Of a stretch of DNA of 58,592 nt, positions 53,140 through 58,592 are shown piece by piece; the first letter of the stretch is position 1; each line of letters opens with the position of its first letter. A program made the position numbers and the translations under genes. A model generated the notes under the pieces. The model saw nothing but the letters and a program-made list of their open reading frames with translations, was not told where the DNA came from and did no database searches. Source of the stretch: JAUXFS01 sp050329575 (GTDB lineage: Bacteria > Pseudomonadota > Alphaproteobacteria > Rhodospirillales > Defluviicoccaceae); contig JBHJOP010000069.1 in assembly GCA_050329575.1 (NCBI GenBank), positions 1 to 58,592 on the forward strand, given 5' to 3'.

Positions 53140-54300
53140 GTTCGACCCAAACGGAAGAGTCCGATTTGGGATTCCCATCTGGCTCCCTCTGTGCGAATCT
53201 GCATCATGCGCACGGGGATTTCCATCACTGTTTCGGCTTCGGTCCGCCGAAGGCTTGAAGCAATCGTCTCTGATCGAAACGCTGCCCAAAAACACGTCTG
53301 GCGGGCGCGGATCGTCCTGCTAACCGGGGAGGGTCTCGGCACGCATGCGATCATGGCCGGCACGGGCAAGTCGAAGACAACCGTCTGGCGCTGGCAGGAG
53401 CGTTTTGCGGAGGCCGGGGGCGATGGCCTGCTGTCCGACAAGACTCGCCCGCCAGGCAAAGCGCGGATCACCGCCAGCAAGACTGCCGAGGTGGTCCGGA
53501 TGACCCAAGCGCCGCCACCCTATGAGGCCACCCATTGGACAGCGCGGGCGATGGCGAAGGCGGTGGGGCTCGGCGTCGCCACTGTGCAGCGGATCTGGGA
53601 TGCGCACGGGCTCAGCCCCCATCGCTGGCGTATCCTCAAACTGTCAACGGACCCCGCCTTTGTCGAAAAGTTGCATGACATCGTGGGCTTGTATGTCTCT
53701 CCGCCCGCACATGCCGTGGTGCTCAGTTTCGATGAGAAATCCCAGATCCAAGCGCTCGACCGCACCCAGCCCGGGCTGCCGATGAAGAAGGGTCGCGGCG
53801 CAACCATGACCCACGACTACAAGCGGCACGGGACAACCACGCTGTTCGCGGCGTTGAATGTCCTGACCGGCGAAGTCATCGGGCGGAACATGCAGCGCCA
53901 CCGGCATCAGGAGTTCCTCCGCTTTCTCAATGCTATCAACCGCGAAACATCGGCGGGCATGGACATCCACGTGATCTTGGACAACTACGCCGCCCACAAG
54001 CACGCGAAAGTTAGGGCATGGCTTGAGCGCCATCCGCGCTGGACCTTCCACTTCACGCCGACATCGAGTTCATGGCTGAACGCCGTCGAGGGTTTCTTTG
54101 CCAAGCTCACCCGCCGACGCCTGAAGCACGGCGTCTTTCACTCGGTCGTCGATCTGCAGGCGGCAATCAACCGCTTCATCGCGGAGCATAATGAGGTCCA
54201 GGCAAAGCCCTTCATCTGGCGCGCCGAACCGGAAGCCATCATTGCCAGCCGCAATCGAGGCTTTCAGGCGCTGGGGTTGGCCCGCGAATAGTCACGCCGT
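53140..54300 (+). mobile_element. IS630-family insertion sequence
   Basis: It holds the single transposase gene at 53206-54291. The limits are approximate: I could not match terminal inverted repeats. TA dinucleotides, the family's target, occur at the left in TCTAG near 53133 and at the right near 54289. It lies between the sigma gene (minus strand) and the 54.3 kb block, and no obvious frameshift is seen. Confidence 0.7.
53206..54291 (+). CDS. IS630-family DDE transposase
   Basis: 361 residues, full length. The N-terminal helix-turn-helix part has SVRRRLEAIVSDRN and GKSKTTVWRWQERF. DDE residues are Asp176 (SFDEKSQ), Asp259 (ILDNYAAH) and Glu295 (NAVEGFF), a spacing of 35 between the last two, as in IS630/Tc1. 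No stop or frameshift interrupts it, so it may be active. Confidence 0.93.
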   Translation: MRTGISITVSASVRRRLEAIVSDRNAAQKHVWRARIVLLTGEGLGTHAIMAGTGKSKTTVWRWQERFAEAGGDGLLSDKTRPPGKARITASKTAEVVRMTQAPPPYEATHWTARAMAKAVGLGVATVQRIWDAHGLSPHRWRILKLSTDPAFVEKLHDIVGLYVSPPAHAVVLSFDEKSQIQALDRTQPGLPMKKGRGATMTHDYKRHGTTTLFAALNVLTGEVIGRNMQRHRHQEFLRFLNAINRETSAGMDIHVILDNYAAHKHAKVRAWLERHPRWTFHFTPTSSSWLNAVEGFFAKLTRRRLKHGVFHSVVDLQAAINRFIAEHNEVQAKPFIWRAEPEAIIASRNRGFQALGLARE

Positions 54301-54726
54301 GCATTCGGGCTGACCGTCGGGGCGCGGTTAAGGGCGGCTTTGAGTCCGTTGCGACCATTCGCCCAGAGCATAGCATGCTCGACCACCGTACAGGTACAGC
54401 GACGTGTCCGGCCTTCAGCTGCCGGTCGACACTGTCGCCTGTTCCAGTGTGTCATCACCGAAGCTGCCGCTCGTTTCGCCGCATCATTCGTCGGGCAGCA
54501 ACCGCAGTTGCGGGACGTTGACGTCGCCCGGGACCGCTCAGTTTGGCCAAATTCCGCCAATCGAGCGTTCAGCTAGATCGGCAGGCCACGTGCCGATTGG
54601 TGCCGGACTACAGGATGGCGATGTTGACCGAATGCGGCTCAGCGTCCGGCGCATTCCGTTCCGGCACAGATCTCGGCCAATCCCCAGGCGCCTTGAGAAA
54701 GGGCGGCGAAGCCCGCGCGTCCCGCA
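54292..54726. other. Region between IS630 and the LysR gene, 435 bp
   Basis: I see no convincing gene. Short frames on both strands have Arg/Cys-rich products with no family resemblance. It may be the remains of an older insertion or the right flank of the IS element. Confidence 0.4.
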
Positions 54727-55632
54727 TCACCGCCCTCCGATCTCCCGCACCACCACCCGCTCCAGCCAGTCGGCAAAGGCCGTCAGCCGCCGCATCATGC
54801 GCGGATTTCCGGGGAACAGCAGGGTCATCGGCATGGCTTCAGGACGGTGGCCTTGCATGACCTCGACCAGTTCGCCTGCGGCAAGGTGGCCGGAGACGTC
54901 GAAGGCCGGAATCTGGATCAGGCCCATCCCGGCGAGGGCCGCGGCGATGTATCCCTCGGCACTGTTGGCACTGACGCGCCAAGGCACGGGGCGAGAGTGG
55001 TTGCGCCGTCCCTCCTGCCATTCCCAGTCGGCCACGCGCCCGGTAGAGGGCGAGGCATAGGCCACCTGCCAGTGTGCCTCCAGATCGTCGGGCAACCCGG
55101 GCGTTCCGTGCAAGGCCAGATAGCCCGGGCTGGCCACATTGATCTGCGCGATCTGGCCAAGCGTGCGTGCGCGCAGGCCGCTGTCGGCCAGTTGACCGAC
55201 CCGCAGCGCGCAATCCACCCGTTCGACCACCAGATCGACGGCGCGGTCTGTCATGCCCAGTTCCACCTGGATGCCCGGCCATTGCGCCAGAAATTCCGGC
55301 AGCACGGGGGCCACGATCAGCCGCCCGATCCGGCCCGGCATTTCCACCCGGATGCGCCCGGTGATCTGGTGCGAGGCGGTGCGGAACATCGCCTCCATCT
55401 CCTCTCCCTCCGCCAGAAAGGCGAGGCAGCGGTCATAGAAGGCCTCGCCCTCGTCGGTCGGCGCAACCGTCCGGGTGGTGCGGTTCAGCAGCCGCGCGCC
55501 CATTCGCGTTTCCAGATCGGCAATCGCGGTCGAGACGCTGGAGCGCGGCAGATGCAGGGTATCGGCTGCGCGGGTAAAGCTGCGCGCCTCCACCACGCGG
55601 ACAAAGATGCGATAAAGGTCGATGCGGTCCAT
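54727..55632 (-). CDS. LysR-family transcriptional regulator
   Basis: 301 residues from the ATG at 55632; a longer frame to 55689 adds unlikely residues. The N-terminal winged helix is DLYRIFVRVVEARSFTRAAD with LPRSSVSTAIADLE, followed by the linker NRTTRTVAPTDEG and a periplasmic-binding-like effector domain from ~90. It is divergent from the SDR gene 97 bp away, the standard layout for a LysR controlling its neighbour. Effector unknown. Confidence 0.92.
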   Translation of the reverse strand: MDRIDLYRIFVRVVEARSFTRAADTLHLPRSSVSTAIADLETRMGARLLNRTTRTVAPTDEGEAFYDRCLAFLAEGEEMEAMFRTASHQITGRIRVEMPGRIGRLIVAPVLPEFLAQWPGIQVELGMTDRAVDLVVERVDCALRVGQLADSGLRARTLGQIAQINVASPGYLALHGTPGLPDDLEAHWQVAYASPSTGRVADWEWQEGRRNHSRPVPWRVSANSAEGYIAAALAGMGLIQIPAFDVSGHLAAGELVEVMQGHRPEAMPMTLLFPGNPRMMRRLTAFADWLERVVVREIGGR

Positions 55633-55729
55633 TGTTCGACATCTCCGACAGGTAAAGTCAGAAATCGCAGATTTATTCGCGTTTCTCAAACCATATTATG
55701 CAGGGGACCCAATCGAACAGGAGGTTGCC

Positions 55730-56503
55730 TTGGCGACACGTACCATCACCGGAAAGACCGTCCTCATCGCGGGCGGAGCAAAGAACCTTGGCGGCCTTCT
55801 GGCGCGCGATTTCGCGGCGCAAGGGGCGCGGGCCATTGTGATCCATTACAACAGCGCCTCCAGCGCCGCCGACGCGCAGGCCACGGTGGCGGCGGTCCAG
55901 GCGGCGGGGGCCAAGGCGGTGGCGATCCAGGCCGACCTGACGACGGCGGGGGCGATGGAGCAATTGTTCGCCGATGCGATCGCAGCGGTCGGCCGACCTG
56001 ACATCGCCATTAACACCGTCGGCAAGGTGCTGAAAAAGCCGATGGCTGACACTACCGAGGCCGAATACGACGAGATGGCCGCCGTCAATTCCAAATCCGC
56101 GTTCTTCTTCCTGAAAGAAGCAGGCAAGGCGGTGAACGACAACGGCGCGATCTGCACGCTGGTCACCTCGCTCTTGGGGGCCTTCACGCCCTATTATTCC
56201 AGCTATGCGGGCACCAAGGCCCCGGTCGAGCATTTCACCCGCGCGGCTTCCAAAGAGTTCGGCGCGCGCGGCATTTCGGTCACCGCCATCGGCCCCGGCC
56301 CGATGGACACGCCATTCTTCTATGGCCAGGAAACACCCGAGGCTCAGGCCTACCACAAGACGGCAGCGTCGTTGTCGCCCATGTCAAAAACGGGGCTGAC
56401 AGATATCGAGGACATTGCGCCTTGGATCCGGTTCCTCGTGACCGAGGGCTGGTGGATGACTGGCCAGACGATCCTAGTGAACGGAGGCTATACCACCAAA
56501 TAG
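55730..56503 (+). CDS. Short-chain dehydrogenase/reductase
   Basis: 257 residues. The TTG start at 55730 has AGGAGG six bases upstream. The cofactor motif reads LIAGGAKNLGG in place of TGxxxGIG, and NTVGKV in place of NNAG. The catalytic Tyr and Lys are in SSYAGTKAPVEH and Ser in TLVTSLLG. The C-terminal TGQTILVNGGYTTK is normal. It is an NAD(P)-dependent oxidoreductase, probably controlled by the divergent LysR gene. Confidence 0.9.
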   Translation: MATRTITGKTVLIAGGAKNLGGLLARDFAAQGARAIVIHYNSASSAADAQATVAAVQAAGAKAVAIQADLTTAGAMEQLFADAIAAVGRPDIAINTVGKVLKKPMADTTEAEYDEMAAVNSKSAFFFLKEAGKAVNDNGAICTLVTSLLGAFTPYYSSYAGTKAPVEHFTRAASKEFGARGISVTAIGPGPMDTPFFYGQETPEAQAYHKTAASLSPMSKTGLTDIEDIAPWIRFLVTEGWWMTGQTILVNGGYTTK

Positions 56504-56598
56504 TCGCAGGCAGGGTCGGGGGCCAAACGGCCTCCGGCCCGTTGTGTTGTCGCCGAGGACCGCGCATCCTTGGCTGTATGTGAGGCAGGCTAACGAGG

Positions 56599-57882
56599 AT
56601 GGACCCAAGCCCCCGCACCTATCCCCCGACCGTCACCCTGCGCGCGCGCTCCGCGCGCGGTCAGTCATTGGCCCCGTTCGCGCAGACGCCCGAGGAGGTC
56701 GAGAGCTGGTTGCTGCAAGGGGCGGCGGGCACCGACGACCTGCTGGCGTTGTTCGAGGAGTTCGTCTGGCGACTGGTCGCAATCGGCCTTCCGCTGGACC
56801 GCGCCAGCCTGCATGTCGGCACACTGCACCCGCAGCTTTTGGGGTTCGCCTGGAACTGGAACATCGCGGATGGCCTGTGCGACGAAGTGCAGGTGGCGGC
56901 GGAGGCGTTGCAGAACGACGCCTTCCTGCGCAGCCCCCTCGCGGTCGTGTTCCGCACGGGTGAGCCACTCCGCATCGACCCTGCGCTGGCCGAGGCGGCG
57001 GAGCGGTTCTCGCTGGTGCCCGACCTTCGCGCGCTTGGCATCACCGAGTATGTGGCGCTGCCGCTCGGGGGGCGGGGGTATCACAACGTCACCACGGTTG
57101 CCACGCGGCGGGCGGGCGGATTTGCTCCCGAGCAGTTCCATACGATCGAATGCTTGCTGCGCCTTTTGTCGCTGCATGTCGAACGCCACATCGCCCTGCG
57201 CATCGCCGCAAACGTGCTGCGCACCTATCTGGGGGCCGATGCAGGGCGGCAGGTGCTGGAGGGCACGATCCGGCGTGGCGAGGGGCGACGGATCGCGGCG
57301 GTCATCTGGGCGTCCGACCTGCGGGGCTTCACCGACCTGTCGGACCGACTGGACCCGCCCGCGATGCTGGCGGTGCTGAACGCATATTTCGCTGCGATGG
57401 TCGGCACAGTGCAGGAAAATGGCGGCGAGGTGCTGAAATTCATGGGCGATGGCCTTCTGGCCGTCTTTCCGTTGGACCGCACCTATGGTGGCCGGTCGGC
57501 GCCCGAGATGGCCGTGACCGCAGCCTTGGCCGCGCAGGAGGCTGTGGCCGACCTTTGCCGCATCCCCCCGCCCGAGATCGCAGGCCTTGACGGTTGGCGC
57601 CCTCTGCGGTCCGGCATCGGGCTGCACGAGGGCGAGGTGTTCTTTGGCAACATCGGCGCGCCGGAGCGGCTTGATTTCACCGTGATCGGACAGGCCGTCA
57701 ATACCGCCAGCCGGGTGGAAGGGCTGACCAAGGTGCTGGGCCGCCCGATCCTGATGACGGCGGCGGTCGCGCGCGGGCTGGCCGATCCCCCCGAAAACCT
57801 GGGCCTGCACGTGCTGCGCGGCTTGGCCGAGCCGGTCGAGATCTTTGCACCCCTGCCAAATGTGCCGGCGGATGCGTCGTAA
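56599..57882 (+). CDS. Class III adenylate/guanylate cyclase with N-terminal sensory-like domain
   Basis: 427 residues. Residues 1-~200 are a GAF-like or related regulatory region. The catalytic domain (~225-420) has the metal Asp240 in SDLRGFTDL and Asp284 in KFMGDGLLAVF. Lys280 is at the purine-specifying position, in favour of ATP. HEGEVFFGNIGAPERLDFTVIGQAVNTASRVEGL supplies the transition-state Asn and Arg. Likely makes cAMP in response to an unknown signal. Confidence 0.9.
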   Translation: MDPSPRTYPPTVTLRARSARGQSLAPFAQTPEEVESWLLQGAAGTDDLLALFEEFVWRLVAIGLPLDRASLHVGTLHPQLLGFAWNWNIADGLCDEVQVAAEALQNDAFLRSPLAVVFRTGEPLRIDPALAEAAERFSLVPDLRALGITEYVALPLGGRGYHNVTTVATRRAGGFAPEQFHTIECLLRLLSLHVERHIALRIAANVLRTYLGADAGRQVLEGTIRRGEGRRIAAVIWASDLRGFTDLSDRLDPPAMLAVLNAYFAAMVGTVQENGGEVLKFMGDGLLAVFPLDRTYGGRSAPEMAVTAALAAQEAVADLCRIPPPEIAGLDGWRPLRSGIGLHEGEVFFGNIGAPERLDFTVIGQAVNTASRVEGLTKVLGRPILMTAAVARGLADPPENLGLHVLRGLAEPVEIFAPLPNVPADAS

Positions 57883-57912
57883 ACCCACCATGTTCGGACA
57901 AGGAGACTTCAG

Positions 57913-58179
57913 TTGCACATGATTTTGGTGATCTCCGGCGGCCTGATGATCCTGGCCGTCTTTGCGCTGTTCGGATGGCTCTGGGGGCATGACACCGCCT
58001 CGACTGCGACGGGGGCGCGGTGGTTCGTGCCGGTCTGGGTGGCGGTGGCGCTCGTGAACATGTGGGTGGGCGTGACGAAGGCAGGCTACACGGTCGCGCA
58101 GGAGCTGCCGATCCTGCTGGTGGTCATCGCCGTGCCCGCCGTCGTGGCGGTGGTTGTCGCCTGGCAACTGAAGTGGTGA
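57913..58179 (+). CDS. Small three-helix membrane protein
   Basis: 88 residues from the TTG at 57913, with AAGGAGA six bases upstream; an ATG two codons later is the alternative. Helices: ILVISGGLMILAVFALFGWLW, WFVPVWVAVALVNMWVGV and LPILLVVIAVPAVVAVVVAW. It lies 3 bp upstream of the CPA2 antiporter gene and may be an accessory subunit. No family known to me. Confidence 0.75.
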   Translation: MHMILVISGGLMILAVFALFGWLWGHDTASTATGARWFVPVWVAVALVNMWVGVTKAGYTVAQELPILLVVIAVPAVVAVVVAWQLKW

Positions 58180-58182
58180 TCC

Positions 58183-58592
58183 GTGGCTGATCCGGTTTCC
58201 CATGCGGCGGATGCCGCGCATCACGGGTTCGACCTGTTGCCCGTCGTGGTGCTGCTGGCCGCGGCCGTCATCGCCGTGCCGACCTTCCGCCGCGCCGGAC
58301 TGGGGTCGGTGCTGGGATATCTTGCTGCCGGGCTGGCGGTCGGGCCCTACGGCCTCGGGTTCTTTCAGGACGCGCAGGCGATCATCCATGTGGCCGAGCT
58401 GGGCGTGGTGCTGTTCCTGTTCATCATCAGCCTGGAAATGCAGCCCTCGCGCCTTTGGGCGATGCGGGGCGAAATCTTCGGCCTTGGTGCCATGCAGGTG
58501 TTTCTGGCGATCTTTGCCCTGATCTGGGTCGGGATCGCGTTGGGCTATCCGGTTGAAGCCAGCTTTGTCGCGGGCACCGGCTTTGTGCTGAC
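58183..58592 (+). CDS. CPA2/KefB-type cation:proton antiporter, N-terminal part (3' end outside window)
   Basis: 136 codons are visible from the GTG at 58183. The N-terminus has ADPVSHAADAAHHG, then helices LLPVVVLLAAAVIAVPTFRR, LGSVLGYLAAGLAVGPYGLG, VAELGVVLFLFIISLEMQ and AMQVFLAIFALIWVGIALG. GYLAAGLAVGPYGLG and ELGVVLFLFIISLEM are CPA2 signatures (K+ or Na+/H+ exchange in KefB/C). The continuation, including any C-terminal nucleotide-binding domain, is outside the window. Confidence 0.88.
   Translation, partial: MADPVSHAADAAHHGFDLLPVVVLLAAAVIAVPTFRRAGLGSVLGYLAAGLAVGPYGLGFFQDAQAIIHVAELGVVLFLFIISLEMQPSRLWAMRGEIFGLGAMQVFLAIFALIWVGIALGYPVEASFVAGTGFVL

Noticed and set aside
53120..53160. tRNA-like T-arm sequence GGTTCGACCC at the IS left flank
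   Set aside because: No acceptor, D-arm or anticodon arm could be folded around it.
54264..54576. Two overlapping small open frames on opposite strands
   Set aside because: Arg/Cys-rich products without family resemblance or a ribosome site.

Overview
The window is GC-rich (high sixties percent by eye), densely coded DNA from a Gram-negative bacterium, most likely an alphaproteobacterium. The reasons are a nirX-nirI / nirSECFDLGHJN gene order like that of Paracoccus, a flagellin-like protein of alphaproteobacterial style, many GTG starts, and ATGA/GTGA translational couplings. Nothing in the sequence fixes the species. No tRNA, rRNA or CRISPR array was seen.

1-19 kb is an accessory lipid/polyketide and secreted-protein region. 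It holds the 3' end of a polyketide-synthase-type protein ending in a phosphopantetheinyl transferase domain, two related secreted LpqC/PHB-depolymerase-type esterases, a repeat-built beta-propeller-like protein, two tandem paralogous secreted proteins of unknown function, a sulfotransferase and two methyltransferases. These are followed by a coupled DUF3604 / PpiC / HupE operon, a stand-alone acyl carrier protein, an alpha/beta hydrolase and an alkaline-phosphatase-superfamily hydrolase. A lone flagellin-like gene follows at 19.2 kb.

20.7-39.7 kb is a nitrite/nitric oxide respiration island. A class-II FNR/NNR-type promoter with a perfect TTGAC-N4-GTCAA box drives an operon of a one-helix subunit, a CuA subunit II, a heme-copper subunit I, a Sco protein, a cytochrome b-ferredoxin-MvhD fusion, an unknown anchored protein and a hemerythrin. 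Subunit I keeps all six heme and metal histidines but has Gln in place of the cross-linked active-site Tyr of oxidases, so it is a candidate CuA-type nitric oxide reductase rather than a ba3 oxidase. Convergent to it are nirX (ApbE) and nirI (NosR family). Divergent from nirI is nirS with a full heme d1 set (nirE C F D L G H J N) and a CbiX-type chelatase. Two more FNR-type boxes sit between nirI and nirS. No norCB, norZ or nosZ is present in the window.

39.7-53.1 kb is mixed housekeeping and accessory DNA: a methyltransferase, a nucleotide-sugar dehydrogenase with an EamA exporter, N-formylglutamate amidohydrolase with a YbdK-type ligase, CBS and HHE proteins, VanZ, a degenerate PEP-mutase/isocitrate-lyase-family protein fused to a membrane tail, a Sel1 protein, a secreted protease, a GST, a class II amidotransferase, a half-size GDT1 protein and an ECF sigma/anti-sigma pair.

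53.1-58.6 kb starts with an IS630-family element lying directly upstream of the sigma gene. Beyond a 435-bp stretch with no convincing gene come a LysR/SDR divergent pair, a class III cyclase, a small membrane protein and the start of a CPA2 antiporter. This last block reads like Rhodobacterales DNA and may be transferred or an assembly join.
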